A DNA stretch of 42,185 bases from an uncultured Actinomycetes bacterium (GTDB lineage Bacteria > Actinomycetota > Actinomycetes > Nanopelagicales > Nanopelagicaceae), in NCBI GenBank assembly GCA_903825015.1, contig CAIJYZ010000033.1, positions 1-42,185 on the forward strand. Reading direction: 5' to 3'. Below the pieces are notes generated by a model. It had not been told where the DNA came from. It was given only the letters and a program-made list of their open reading frames with translations, and searched no databases. The translations under genes and the position numbers were made by a program. Positions 1-9,646 of this stretch are shown piece by piece (within the stretch, counting starts at the first letter, position 1; each line of letters begins with the position of its first letter).

Positions 1-53
1 GGAGCTGCTGCCTTCTTGCGCTTCTTTGGTGCTGCTTTCTTTGCTGCGGCCAC
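1..53 (-). CDS. Lys/Ala-rich histone-like protein, N-terminus only (cut by left edge)
   Basis: This frame is too short for the ORF track and runs off the window. On the minus strand a GTG at 53 is preceded by AGGAG with a 6-nt spacer (plus-strand CTCCT just right of position 60). The 17 visible codons read MAAAKKAAPKKRKKAAA, a low-complexity Lys/Ala/Pro string. Such tracts occur in histone H1-like proteins and in the basic tails of actinobacterial HU, and they bind DNA non-specifically. Here the basic tract sits at the very N-terminus. It could be an H1-like nucleoid protein or the basic extension of another nucleic-acid-binding protein. The folded part lies outside the window, so only the basic character is certain. 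Confidence 0.6.
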   Translation of the reverse strand, partial: MAAAKKAAPKKRKKAAA

Positions 54-290
54 GTACTTCTCCTATCGGAATGGTTCGGATCCGTCACCCAAACCTTTTC
101 GTGGATAAGCGTGACATCAATTGGGTAAAAATGCCAACATTTTGTGATAAATATTTAAGTGCGTGTCGCAAATTCTTTTTATTTATTTTTTATGCATTAA
201 CGGAAAATTTAATGAATTCTTTTAATTCGCATTTAAAAAAAAATCCTAAAAATATAAAAAATATTGAAAATTAATGAAATTTTGCGAAAA
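54..290. other. AT-rich intergenic spacer
   Basis: This is the longest spacer in the left part of the window, about 240 bases. The right half is strongly AT-rich, with an A9-type run and TTTATTTATTTTT. It lies between the start of the basic protein on the minus strand and the 3' end of the MFS gene, also minus, so it must hold the promoter of the basic protein. I cannot pick one -10/-35 pair with confidence. The 82-aa plus-strand ORF in the track has low-complexity AT-driven codons and overlaps the GTG start at 53, so I do not call it a gene. Confidence 0.5.
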
Positions 291-1583
291 TTAGGAAATC
301 TCTTCCTCAGATTGAGGGTTTGAGCGTGATTTTTCACTTTCAGCGGCCTTTTTGAGAGCAAATTCATCGGTTTTTATGTCGAATTTCCGGAATTTTGGAA
401 GCAAAAAAGCAAGAACACCTACTGAAATCATGCAGATAACTCCACCTGCAGTGACGGAAAAAGTTAATGTGAAAGCCGCCGCCATACCAGCAGCACGCAT
501 CTGTCCTGCTAGTGGTCCAAGTGAATATGAGAGCAATTCGATACCCGCAAGTCGGCCGCGCAGGTGATCGGGGATTGTTTGATTCCACATCGCGGATCGA
601 AAGAGAGCACTGACCATGTCTGAAGCACCAGCTAATGCCAGAAAAAGAAGTACCAGGGCTAAGTAATTAGTGGCACCAGCTAATGCGATAGCTGCGCCCC
701 ACCCGATTGCTGCCCACATGATTGCTCGACCATAAAAGCGAACCTCTTTTGTCCACCCACTAGTTAATGTCACGGCAATTGATCCAACCGTGCCGGCGGC
801 ATATAGCAAACCCAATGCCCAGGTGCTTCCTAATTGGTCAGCCCAAAAAGGGATCAACGCGGTAGGCATTGCAAAAAACATCGCAGCAAGATCAATCAGG
901 TAAGTTCCTAATAAATCCTTTCGCGAAAATGCGTACTTAATTCCATCAAATAACGCTGCCAGAGATGGCTTTTCGGCCTCCTTGGAGGCAGGGATGTTGC
1001 TCATCATTGCTAATAAAATAAGTGAAACAACGAATGTAGCGATGTCAGCGGCATAACCAACGGCAACTGAAAAAGTAGAGATTAATATTCCACCAATTGT
1101 TGGCCCAATGATTACACCTGTCTGCCAACGAATGCTCATGAGAGCCGCGGCCGCGGTCATATCTTCATGATCGACTAAGCGCGGCAATGCCGCCTGCATC
1201 GCCGGTTGTCTAAGGCCGCTAACCGCGGCAAATAGGCCAGACACAACATAAATCAAAATGATGCTCGGTGAATTTAGTAGGGAGTTAACCAAAAGTAGGC
1301 CAGTGAAAGTGAGGGAAAGGGCTTCAGTTATCCAGATTAATTTCTTGCGATCAATGGCATCAGCCAAAACGCCGCCATAGAGACCGAAGATGACCAATGG
1401 CACAATTTCAATCAGACCGCTGATGGCTACAGCAACATATGAGTTAGTGAGCTCTTTGATTTGAAAGGGAACTGCAACGTAGGTAATCATCGAGCCTAAA
1501 TACGAGATAAGCCCAGCCGTCCAGAGGTTGCGAAAATCGGCAGATTTACGCAGCGGAGATAGATCTATCGCATATTTCGCCAC
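291..1583 (-). CDS. MFS transporter, DHA3/EntS-like drug or siderophore exporter family
   Basis: This is a polytopic membrane protein with about twelve hydrophobic segments and the layout of the major facilitator superfamily. The motif-A-like loop GGVLADAIDRKKL lies between TM2 and TM3, and SGLRQPAMQAALPRLV is typical of the DHA3 branch that includes EntS-type exporters. The substrate cannot be read from sequence. The ORF track starts at 1679, but its first 32 residues lie inside panB. I prefer GTG at 1583, 10 nt after the panB TAA, giving 430 aa, normal for the family, and beginning shortly before the conserved ADFRNLWTAG segment. No Shine-Dalgarno is visible, so translation is probably coupled to panB. 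The C-terminal tail is charged (Glu/Ser-rich). Confidence 0.8.
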   Translation of the reverse strand: MAKYAIDLSPLRKSADFRNLWTAGLISYLGSMITYVAVPFQIKELTNSYVAVAISGLIEIVPLVIFGLYGGVLADAIDRKKLIWITEALSLTFTGLLLVNSLLNSPSIILIYVVSGLFAAVSGLRQPAMQAALPRLVDHEDMTAAAALMSIRWQTGVIIGPTIGGILISTFSVAVGYAADIATFVVSLILLAMMSNIPASKEAEKPSLAALFDGIKYAFSRKDLLGTYLIDLAAMFFAMPTALIPFWADQLGSTWALGLLYAAGTVGSIAVTLTSGWTKEVRFYGRAIMWAAIGWGAAIALAGATNYLALVLLFLALAGASDMVSALFRSAMWNQTIPDHLRGRLAGIELLSYSLGPLAGQMRAAGMAAAFTLTFSVTAGGVICMISVGVLAFLLPKFRKFDIKTDEFALKKAAESEKSRSNPQSEEEIS

Positions 1584-1593
1584 AAGGGTGAGA

Positions 1594-2406
1594 TTAGTTG
1601 AAAGTGTGTTCGGCTGCAGGGAAAGCCGAGCTAGAAACATCGGCTGCAAATTCATTGGCCGCTGCCAACATTTCGCCACGCATATCTCGATAAGCCTTAG
1701 CTAATTTGGGAGGGTTTTTAGTAATTCCCATCATGTCGGTCCAAACCAAGACTTGGGCATCGCAGTGAACACCCGCACCGATTCCAATTGTCGGAATCTT
1801 TAAGGCCGCAGTTATTTTCGCTGCTAATTCTGCTGGGACTAATTCAAGCACAACGGCAAAAACCCCGGCTTTTTCAAGAGCTAAAGCAGCATCTAAAATC
1901 GCATCACCATCGGTGCGCCCTTGAACTTTATAGCCGCTCAATAAGTGAACTGCCTGAGGGGTCAAACCAACATGGCCCATTACGGGAATTCCACTGGCCG
2001 TTAATTTTTCAACAGTTTCTATATGTGGTCCTTCGATCTTTACGCCCATCGCACCAGCCTCTTTGAAGAAGCGGGTACTAGTTGCAAGGGCTTGTTCGGG
2101 GGAGCTTTCATAAGATCCAAAAGGTAAGTCTGCAATAACCAAGGCCCGCTTTGAAGCCCTAACAACTGCGCGGGTCAATGGAATTAGCTCATCAACTGTT
2201 ACCGGGATTGTGTTGGTTTCGCCCAAGAAATTATTACCGGCGCTATCGCCTACAAGCAAAACTGGGATTCCCGCCTCATCAAAAATTTCGGCAGTCATCT
2301 GTTCATAGGATGTGAGCATTGGCCATTTTTCACCGCGAGTTTTCGCCGTCTGAAGATCGGCAATAGTTACGCGTCGGTGCAGCGCACCGCCATATAAAGC
2401 TTCCAT
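1594..2406 (-). CDS. panB: 3-methyl-2-oxobutanoate hydroxymethyltransferase (ketopantoate hydroxymethyltransferase)
   Basis: PanB makes ketopantoate from 2-oxoisovalerate and 5,10-methylene-tetrahydrofolate, the first committed step of pantothenate and CoA synthesis, in the cytosol. The 270-aa length is normal. The family core is present: LLVGDSAGN near residue 54 (metal-binding Asp), ADLPFGSYE (second metal-binding Asp), VKIEGP and VLELVPAE (acidic active-site residues). The ATG at 2406 has a strong purine-rich ribosome site (GAGGAGAGGGG) about 4 nt upstream. It is followed 10 nt later by the MFS gene on the same strand, so the two are probably cotranscribed. No panC or panD lies in the window. 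Confidence 0.95.
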   Translation of the reverse strand: MEALYGGALHRRVTIADLQTAKTRGEKWPMLTSYEQMTAEIFDEAGIPVLLVGDSAGNNFLGETNTIPVTVDELIPLTRAVVRASKRALVIADLPFGSYESSPEQALATSTRFFKEAGAMGVKIEGPHIETVEKLTASGIPVMGHVGLTPQAVHLLSGYKVQGRTDGDAILDAALALEKAGVFAVVLELVPAELAAKITAALKIPTIGIGAGVHCDAQVLVWTDMMGITKNPPKLAKAYRDMRGEMLAAANEFAADVSSSAFPAAEHTFN

Positions 2407-2467
2407 TTTCCCCTCTCCTCGACGCTGCTGAGGCAGTCCCCGGGTACATAGGCAAGGGTACCCCCGT

Positions 2468-2473
2468 TACACT
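2468..2473 (+). promoter_or_regulatory. -10 box of a leaderless nadE promoter
   Basis: TACACT is followed by 6 nt and then the nadE ATG, with no Shine-Dalgarno in between. This places the predicted transcription start on or next to the A of ATG. The same TANNNT-N(6-7)-start layout recurs across the window. Confidence 0.6.
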
Positions 2474-2479
2474 TGAAAA

Positions 2480-4129
2480 ATGAAGTTGTCTGTGGCCCTT
2501 GCTCAGATCAATCCAACCGTGGGCGATCTAGCAGGCAACTGCGCACTGATAATGAAAAGTGTTCAAGCGGCACAATCTGCAGGCGCTCACATCATTGTTT
2601 TTCCTGAGATGATTGTGACCGGATATCCAGTTGAGGATTTAGCGCTTCGGCCATCTTTTCAAGCAGCCAGCATCAAAGCTATTGAAGAAGTAGCCGCAAA
2701 GATTAATGGCGACATCGTTGCTGTCGTTGGTTATTTAGATCGTGGTCCTCAAAACGCTGTTGCCATTATTCATGATGGAAAAATCAAGGCCCGCTACGTT
2801 AAACGCCACCTACCCAACTATGGCGTTTTTGATGAGTTTAGAAATTTCACACCAGGTGTAAGTGATTTGGTTGTCAGAATTCATGGCGTAGACGTTGCTG
2901 TCGCAATCTGTGAAGATATTTGGCATTCAATGTCCCATGTTGCTTCAAGAACACCCGGATTATTAGTTGTCCCTAATGGCTCACCGTATGAGCGAAATAA
3001 GGATGATGTCCGATTGGCATTAGTGCAACAACGTGCCCGCGAAATTAAAGCGCCACTGGCTTACGTCAACATGACTGGCGGACAGGATGATTTAGTTTTT
3101 GATGGCGACACGATTATTGTTGATAAAGAGGGCCAGCTTCTGGCAAGAGCTCCGCAATTTGATGACACCTTAATTGTTGTTGAAATAGATTGCATTGAAG
3201 AAAGTTCAAATCCCGACATTGTTATTTCATCAGATCTGGCTTCGAGGACCCCTTCACCTGCAGCTCTTATTGCCCCGCGTTTAAGTGATGAAGCCGAAAT
3301 GTGGTCAGCACTTGTAATTGGTCTGCGCGACTACATCAAAAAGAATGGCTTTACATCGGTCCTAGTTGGCTTATCAGGTGGCATTGATTCTGCCCTTGTT
3401 GCAGCAATAGCAATAGATGCCGTTGGAGCAGCCAATGTTCATGGAGTTGCAATGCCAAGTAAATATTCATCAGATCATTCAGTTGACGATGCAAAAGCAT
3501 TGGCACAGGCAACAGGAATCGGTTTTAGAACAGTACCCATCGCACCGATGGTGGATGCTTATATGAATAATCTAGAGCTCAAAGGAATCGCTGAAGAAAA
3601 TCTGCAGGCCCGAGTTCGAGGAACAACTTTGATGGGCATCTCTAACCAAGAGGGCCATATTGTTTTAGCCACGGGTAACAAGAGTGAGCTGGCTGTTGGT
3701 TACTCGACTCTTTACGGTGATGCTGTTGGTGGTTTTGCTCCCATTAAGGATATTTACAAGACCGATGTCTGGGCACTATCTAGATGGCGAAATGCTCAAG
3801 CTGTAGCCGCGGGTCAAGTGCCACCGATTCCAGAGCGCTCAATAACTAAAGAGCCAAGCGCTGAACTACGTCCTGATCAAAAGGATTCAGATTCATTACC
3901 TGACTACCCACTTCTTGATTCGGTACTTCGTCTATATGTTGACGAGGATCATGGATTTGAAGCGCTATTAGTAGATGGCTTCGATGAGGCGTTAATTCGC
4001 CGTGTTATTTCATTAGTGGATAAAGCAGAATACAAGCGCCGCCAATATCCGCCCGGTACAAAGGTTTCAGGACGCGCCTTTGGAAAAGATCGGCGCTTGC
4101 CAATGACTTCACGCTGGAATGAGCAGTAA
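2480..4129 (+). CDS. nadE: Glutamine-dependent NAD+ synthetase
   Basis: This two-domain enzyme amidates nicotinic acid adenine dinucleotide to NAD+, using ammonia from glutamine and ATP; it acts in the cytosol. Residues 1 to about 260 form a nitrilase-fold glutaminase with the Glu-Lys-Cys triad visible: E43 in FPEM, K108 in YVKRHLPN and C144 in AICEDIW. Residues from about 275 form the ATP-pyrophosphatase synthetase domain, with SGGIDS at 299-304 and GNKSELAVGYSTLYGD further on. The 549-aa length fits the bacterial two-domain NadE group. It is transcribed divergently from panB across a 73-bp spacer and appears leaderless. Confidence 0.95.
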   Translation: MKLSVALAQINPTVGDLAGNCALIMKSVQAAQSAGAHIIVFPEMIVTGYPVEDLALRPSFQAASIKAIEEVAAKINGDIVAVVGYLDRGPQNAVAIIHDGKIKARYVKRHLPNYGVFDEFRNFTPGVSDLVVRIHGVDVAVAICEDIWHSMSHVASRTPGLLVVPNGSPYERNKDDVRLALVQQRAREIKAPLAYVNMTGGQDDLVFDGDTIIVDKEGQLLARAPQFDDTLIVVEIDCIEESSNPDIVISSDLASRTPSPAALIAPRLSDEAEMWSALVIGLRDYIKKNGFTSVLVGLSGGIDSALVAAIAIDAVGAANVHGVAMPSKYSSDHSVDDAKALAQATGIGFRTVPIAPMVDAYMNNLELKGIAEENLQARVRGTTLMGISNQEGHIVLATGNKSELAVGYSTLYGDAVGGFAPIKDIYKTDVWALSRWRNAQAVAAGQVPPIPERSITKEPSAELRPDQKDSDSLPDYPLLDSVLRLYVDEDHGFEALLVDGFDEALIRRVISLVDKAEYKRRQYPPGTKVSGRAFGKDRRLPMTSRWNEQ

Positions 4130-4189
4130 CTCTTTCCAATAACCCGCAGATGCAAATGATTGGCAACTCGCACTATTTACTATTTAAAC

Positions 4190-4195
4190 TAGAAT
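4190..4195 (+). promoter_or_regulatory. -10 box of the cysteine leader/cysK promoter
   Basis: TAGAAT, a near-ideal actinobacterial -10, stands 6 nt upstream of the ATG of the short Cys-ended reading frame at 4202 and far upstream of cysK. It implies that the mRNA begins at that ATG and carries a roughly 150-nt leader before cysK. I see no good -35 at 16-18 nt. Confidence 0.65.
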
Positions 4196-4201
4196 TGACC
4201 C

Positions 4202-4279
4202 ATGAAATCAATCGTAACTTGGCTATTTACGCGCAATCGCGTCGTTGATTTCTGTCTCTCCGCTTCTTGCAGCTGCTAA
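4202..4279 (+). CDS. Cysteine-rich leader peptide upstream of cysK-cysE (putative attenuator)
   Basis: This 25-codon frame is not in the ORF track. It starts with ATG at 4202, 6 nt after TAGAAT (leaderless), and ends ...VVDFCLSASCSC-stop, with three Cys codons among the last eight and TGC AGC TGC TAA at the end. Mycobacterial Cys-rich upstream ORFs control sulfur-assimilation operons by ribosome behaviour at Cys codons. Many actinobacterial sulfur operons also carry short leader peptides with an Arg-rich HVD-type core and a Cys near the end; the TRNRVVDFC stretch resembles that core, from memory and unchecked. I infer that cysteine shortage slows the leader ribosome and raises cysK-cysE expression. 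The alternative, a chance short ORF, is less likely given the promoter position and Cys content next to cysteine synthesis genes. Confidence 0.75.
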   Translation: MKSIVTWLFTRNRVVDFCLSASCSC

Positions 4280-4290
4280 TTCTTATTAGC
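4275..4290 (+). promoter_or_regulatory. Hairpin over the last Cys codon and stop of the leader peptide
   Basis: GCTAAT, loop TCTT, then ATTAGC form a perfect 6-bp stem that begins inside the final TGC codon and includes the leader stop codon. A ribosome terminating or paused here would melt it. Separately, TCTCTC (4255-4260, within the Cys region) can pair with GGGAGA of the cysK ribosome site (4347-4352) with one G-U pair. That would give a simple way to couple leader translation to cysK initiation. The pairing scheme is inferred by eye and was not folded. Confidence 0.4.
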
Positions 4291-4355
4291 CCGTTTTGCT
4301 TGCAGTTATAAATATTTCAATCAATTTATTACATTCAATGAATTTAGGGAGAATC

Positions 4356-5282
4356 ATGACAACGTTTAACACAATTACCGAAGCATTTGGAAATACACCA
4401 CTAGTTCGCATCAATAAAATCTCAGATGGTGCGCAGGGAAATGTCTATGCGAAGTTGGAGTTTTATAACCCAACATCATCGATTAAAGATCGCTTAGCAA
4501 TCGCGATGATTGATGCTGCCGAAGCAAGCGGTGCCTTAAAACCAGGCGGAACTGTAGTAGAGGCTACTTCGGGAAATACGGGCATTGGTGTTGCGATGGT
4601 TGCAGCGGCCCGTGGATACAAATCTATTTTCACAATGCCTGAATCTGTTTCAAAAGAGCGTCGTAAATTAATTCTTGCCTTTGGTGCCGAACTTGTGCTG
4701 ACTCCAGCTGCCGAAGGTATGAAAGGCGCAGTTGCCGCAGCTGAAAAGCTTGGCGAAACTGGCGCAGTTTTGGTTCGTCAATTTGAAAATGAAGCGGGAC
4801 CTGCAATTCATTACAAGACAACTGGCCCAGAAATCTGGCGTGATCTTGATGGAAAAGTTGATGCTTTTGTTTCGGGAATTGGGACCGGTGGAACAATCAC
4901 AGGCACTGGCCGTTTCCTGAAAGAGAAAAACCCGGCGATAAAAGTTTTCGGTGTCGAGCCAGCAGCATCACCAATTCTTAACGGTGGCGCTCCTGGACCT
5001 CACCCTTTGCAAGGTATTGGACCAAACTTCATTCCAAATATTCTTGATCGAAGCGTTTATGATGAGATTTTGGATGCAACCGCTGATGATGCAATGAAAT
5101 ATGCGCGTCGAGCAGCTGCCGAAGAAGGCATTTTGGCTGGAATTTCATCAGGTGCAACTCTGTGGGCTGCAATTGAAGTTGCTAAGCGCCCAGAGTTTGC
5201 CGGTAAAAATATTGTTGTAATCCTTGCATCATCTGGCGAGCGTTATCTTTCAACTGTTCTGTATGCGGACTTAGCTGAATAG
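4356..5282 (+). CDS. cysK: Cysteine synthase A (O-acetylserine sulfhydrylase)
   Basis: This PLP enzyme makes cysteine from O-acetylserine and sulfide in the cytosol. I place the start at ATG 4356, directly after AGGGAGA with a 3-nt spacer. The ORF-track start at 4296 adds 20 residues unlike the family. The resulting 308 aa is the usual CysK length and begins [19 protein letters not shown]. Visible marks are the PLP lysine in SSIKDRLA, the substrate loop TSGNTGIG, the [10 protein letters not shown] phosphate-binding loop and GISSGA near the C-terminus. It is followed 2 nt later by cysE, the usual cysK-cysE pair. Expression is probably controlled by the Cys-rich leader upstream. Confidence 0.95.
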   Translation: MTTFNTITEAFGNTPLVRINKISDGAQGNVYAKLEFYNPTSSIKDRLAIAMIDAAEASGALKPGGTVVEATSGNTGIGVAMVAAARGYKSIFTMPESVSKERRKLILAFGAELVLTPAAEGMKGAVAAAEKLGETGAVLVRQFENEAGPAIHYKTTGPEIWRDLDGKVDAFVSGIGTGGTITGTGRFLKEKNPAIKVFGVEPAASPILNGGAPGPHPLQGIGPNFIPNILDRSVYDEILDATADDAMKYARRAAAEEGILAGISSGATLWAAIEVAKRPEFAGKNIVVILASSGERYLSTVLYADLAE

Positions 5283-5284
5283 AA

Positions 5285-5797
5285 ATGTCAATCCTTAGTC
5301 GCATGAAAGAAGATCTCGATAATGCGCTGACCCATGATCCGGCAGCGCGAAATCGTTTAGAGGTCGCCTTGGCATATCCCGGTGTGCATGCAGTTTGGGG
5401 CCATCGAATTTCACATTTCCTATGGAATGTAAATTTGAAGTTGTTGGCACGTATTCATGCCAACGCTGTTCGATTTACAACGGGAATCGAAATTCATCCA
5501 GGCGCAACAATCGGGCGTAGGTTCTTTATTGATCATGGCATGGGTGTTGTCATTGGTGAAACTACGATCATCGGTGATGACGTCATGCTGTACCACGACG
5601 TTACTTTGGGTTCTCGTGGATTCACGCACGCAAAGCGCCATCCGACAATTGGCAACAATGTGATTTTGGGCGCCGGAGCCCGCATTATTGGAAATGTCAC
5701 CGTAGGAGATGGGTCTCGCGTGAGTGCAAATCTTGTTGTGACCAAAGATGTTCCAGCACGCTCAACCCTTGAAAGCACTGAGTTTTACTCTATTTAG
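5285..5797 (+). CDS. cysE: Serine O-acetyltransferase
   Basis: It acetylates serine with acetyl-CoA to give O-acetylserine, the substrate of the CysK encoded just upstream. The 170-aa protein is the short actinobacterial/Gram-positive form lacking the long N-terminal helical domain of E. coli CysE. It shows left-handed beta-helix hexapeptide repeats ([39 protein letters not shown]) and the active-site stretch [11 protein letters not shown]. The ATG lies 2 nt after the cysK TAG with no separate ribosome site, so translation is coupled. Any CysK-CysE complex formation is not judged; the C-terminus ends ...FYSI, and a terminal Ile is the residue CysE tails typically insert into CysK. Confidence 0.93.
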   Translation: MSILSRMKEDLDNALTHDPAARNRLEVALAYPGVHAVWGHRISHFLWNVNLKLLARIHANAVRFTTGIEIHPGATIGRRFFIDHGMGVVIGETTIIGDDVMLYHDVTLGSRGFTHAKRHPTIGNNVILGAGARIIGNVTVGDGSRVSANLVVTKDVPARSTLESTEFYSI

Positions 5798-5841
5798 CTA
5801 ACCCTCACGAGTTAACACAGCCGTAACCTGTATTTGTAACA

Positions 5842-7155
5842 ATGCTTCTTATGAGCACCGAGATTAGTAAGCAGGAAGAGTTCGTTCTTCGTACCCTAGA
5901 AGAGCGAAATATTCGATTCATACGTTTGTGGTTCACAGACGTATTGGGTTTCCTAAAATCTGTTGCTATCGCACCAGCTGAGTTAGAAAATGCATTTGCC
6001 GAAGGAATCGGTTTCGATGGTTCGGCTATCGAAGGCTTTGCCCGCGTTACCGAATCCGATATGTTGGCAAAACCAGACCCAGCTACTTTTTCGATATTGC
6101 CATGGCGCACTGAAGCTCCAGGAACTGCTCGTATGTTTTGCGACATCGTGATGCCAGATGGCGAACCATCACCTGCCGATCCACGCAATGTTTTGCGCCG
6201 AACTTTAGAAAAAGCTGCGGCAATGGGTTACACCTGTTACACGCATCCAGAAATTGAATTTTTCTTATTTAAAGAAAAGCCAGAAGCGGGCAAAGCTCCA
6301 GTGCCAGTTGATCAAGGTGGATATTTCGATCACACGCCAGCAGTTGTTGGCCATGATTTCCGACGTCAAGCAATTACTTTATTAGAAGCAATGGGAATCT
6401 CGGTTGAGTTTTCTCATCACGAAGGCGCCCCTGGCCAACAGGAAATCGATTTACGTTATGCCGATGCATTAAGCACAGCAGATAACATCATGACTTTTCG
6501 TCATGTGATTAAAGAAGTAGCTATGGATCAAGGTTTCCATGCATCCTTTATGCCAAAGCCATTTACCGATCACCCAGGAAGTGGAATGCACACTCACGTT
6601 TCACTTTTCAAGGGTGAAGAAAACGCTTTCTATGATCCAAACGCCGAGCTCAATCTTTCAGCAATCGGTCGTTCATTTATTGCCGGACTCTTAAAGCATG
6701 CTCCAGAAATTACTGCGATTACTAATCAATGGGTAAATTCATACAAGCGCTTACATGGCGGGGGAGAGGCACCAGCTTTTGTTAACTGGGGTCCAAGTGA
6801 TCGTGGTGCTTTGGTTCGTGTGCCTATGTATAAGCCAAAGAAAGAAAACTCAACCAGAATTGAATTTAGATCACCGGATACTGCATGCAACCCTTACCTT
6901 GCATACGCCGTGATGTTAGCCGCGGGATTGAAGGGCGTTGAAGAGGGTTATGTTCTTAGTGATTCAAAAGATCCCGTATCTCTTCCATCAAACTTGAATG
7001 AAGCGATTATTGAGATGGAAAAGAGTGATTTAGTGCGCCAGACTTTAGGAGAGCACGTATTTGAATACGTGTTGCGAAATAAACGCGCTGAATGGCAGGA
7101 CTACCGCCGCCAGGTCAGTGCTTACGAATTAGATCGATATTTGCCAGTTCTTTAG
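5842..7155 (+). CDS. glnA: Type I glutamine synthetase, GlnA2-like
   Basis: This enzyme of the glutamine synthetase family would make glutamine from glutamate, ammonia and ATP in the cytosol. The beta-grasp domain has RFIRLWFTDVLGFLK and GFDGSAIEGF. The catalytic domain has EIEFFLF, HHEGAPGQQEID, GSGMHTHVSLF, NSYKRLHGGGEAP and RIEFRSPD. At 437 aa it is shorter than the adenylylated GlnA1, and the NLY-type adenylylation site is absent; the matching C-terminal region reads SLPSNLNEAI. It therefore resembles actinobacterial GlnA2 more than GlnA1. Some actinobacterial GlnA paralogues use other amines, so substrate is inferred. Starts at 5842 and at 5851 (MSTEISKQEEF) are both possible and neither has a ribosome site; TAACCT lies at 5824. 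leuA follows after 21 nt. Confidence 0.9.
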   Translation: MLLMSTEISKQEEFVLRTLEERNIRFIRLWFTDVLGFLKSVAIAPAELENAFAEGIGFDGSAIEGFARVTESDMLAKPDPATFSILPWRTEAPGTARMFCDIVMPDGEPSPADPRNVLRRTLEKAAAMGYTCYTHPEIEFFLFKEKPEAGKAPVPVDQGGYFDHTPAVVGHDFRRQAITLLEAMGISVEFSHHEGAPGQQEIDLRYADALSTADNIMTFRHVIKEVAMDQGFHASFMPKPFTDHPGSGMHTHVSLFKGEENAFYDPNAELNLSAIGRSFIAGLLKHAPEITAITNQWVNSYKRLHGGGEAPAFVNWGPSDRGALVRVPMYKPKKENSTRIEFRSPDTACNPYLAYAVMLAAGLKGVEEGYVLSDSKDPVSLPSNLNEAIIEMEKSDLVRQTLGEHVFEYVLRNKRAEWQDYRRQVSAYELDRYLPVL

Positions 7156-7164
7156 CCGCCGCGT

Positions 7165-7170
7165 TACCGT
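7165..7170 (+). promoter_or_regulatory. -10 box of a leaderless leuA promoter
   Basis: TACCGT lies 6 nt before the leuA GTG in the 21-bp gap after glnA. leuA can therefore be transcribed on its own, besides any read-through from glnA. Confidence 0.5.
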
Positions 7171-7173
7171 TAG

Positions 7174-8892
<1,719 letters not shown>

Positions 8893-8901
8893 TCAACGCA
8901 C

Positions 8902-8907
8902 TACCTT
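8902..8907 (+). promoter_or_regulatory. -10 box of a leaderless recO promoter
   Basis: TACCTT is followed by 7 nt and the recO ATG, with no Shine-Dalgarno. The 22-bp gap after leuA would hold the whole core promoter except the -35 region, which falls inside leuA. Confidence 0.5.
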
Positions 8908-8914
8908 TGCCCGT

Positions 8915-9646
8915 ATGAGTTTGTATCGGGATGAAGCCATTGTGCTGCGCACCCAAAAACTCGGCGAGGCAGATCGCATCATCACATTGTTGACCAAAGA
9001 ACATGGCCGAATTCGAGGCGTTGCTAAAGGCGTGCGACGCACGATGTCTAAATTTGGTGCTCGCCTAGAACCTGGCAGCCACGTTGATATTCAACTTCAT
9101 GTTGGTAAAACCTTTGACACCGTCACTCAAGTTGAAGCGCTCATGAATTACGGGGAAGCGATTACACAGGATTATCAGCGCTGGACAGTGGCTTCAGCGA
9201 TCCTTGAAGCGGCTGAACGTTTTTCACCTAACGAGCATGAACCTGCACTTCAAGAGTTTCAATTAGTTGTCGGTGGAATGAAAGCTTTAGCTGAAAATAA
9301 ATATGAACCACTGCTAATTCTCGATGCTTTTCTTTTGCGCTCGTTAGCCGTTGCAGGTTATGCGCCATCCATGACTATTTGTTCACGCTGTGAAAAACCA
9401 GGACCGCACAGATATTTCTCTTTAGTTGGTGGAGGTTCTGTTTGTAATGACTGCCGCCCGTCAGCATGTGCAACACCTGCAGTTGAAACATTGCAGTTAA
9501 TGGGCGCACTGATCAGTAGCGATTGGGAAACCGCATCGGCAAGTGAAGGAAAATTCCGGCGCGAGGCTAGTGGATTAATTGCCGCGTACTTACAATGGCA
9601 CCTTGAACGCGGTTTAAGGAGTTTGCCGATGGTGGAGCGAGTATGA
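8915..9646 (+). CDS. recO: DNA repair protein RecO
   Basis: RecO loads RecA onto SSB-covered single-stranded DNA with RecR in recombinational repair. The 243-aa protein starts with the family N-terminal OB-fold ([31 protein letters not shown], quoted here only in outline). It carries a helical middle and a C-terminal zinc knuckle with C-x2-C pairs in CSRC and CNDC. Length and order are normal. Its stop overlaps the uppS start by 4 nt (ATGA), so the two are cotranslated. recO-uppS adjacency is usual in Actinobacteria. Confidence 0.93.
   Translation: MSLYRDEAIVLRTQKLGEADRIITLLTKEHGRIRGVAKGVRRTMSKFGARLEPGSHVDIQLHVGKTFDTVTQVEALMNYGEAITQDYQRWTVASAILEAAERFSPNEHEPALQEFQLVVGGMKALAENKYEPLLILDAFLLRSLAVAGYAPSMTICSRCEKPGPHRYFSLVGGGSVCNDCRPSACATPAVETLQLMGALISSDWETASASEGKFRREASGLIAAYLQWHLERGLRSLPMVERV

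Noticed and set aside
26-274. 82-aa plus-strand ORF at the left edge
   Set aside because: It overlaps the well-supported GTG start and ribosome site of the minus-strand basic gene, and its codons follow the AT-rich spacer with no family resemblance.
1584-1679. N-terminal extension of the MFS ORF inside panB
   Set aside because: The extra 32 residues are polar, lie in another frame of panB, and precede the normal family start.
2442-2463. Two GGGTAC copies, one in a GGGTACCC palindrome, between panB and nadE
   Set aside because: The repeats are short and have no clear relation to either start; they are probably chance or part of the panB promoter region.
4296-4355. ORF-track start of cysK
   Set aside because: ATG 4356 has a strong AGGGAGA site and gives a normal CysK start; the extra 20 residues match nothing in the family.
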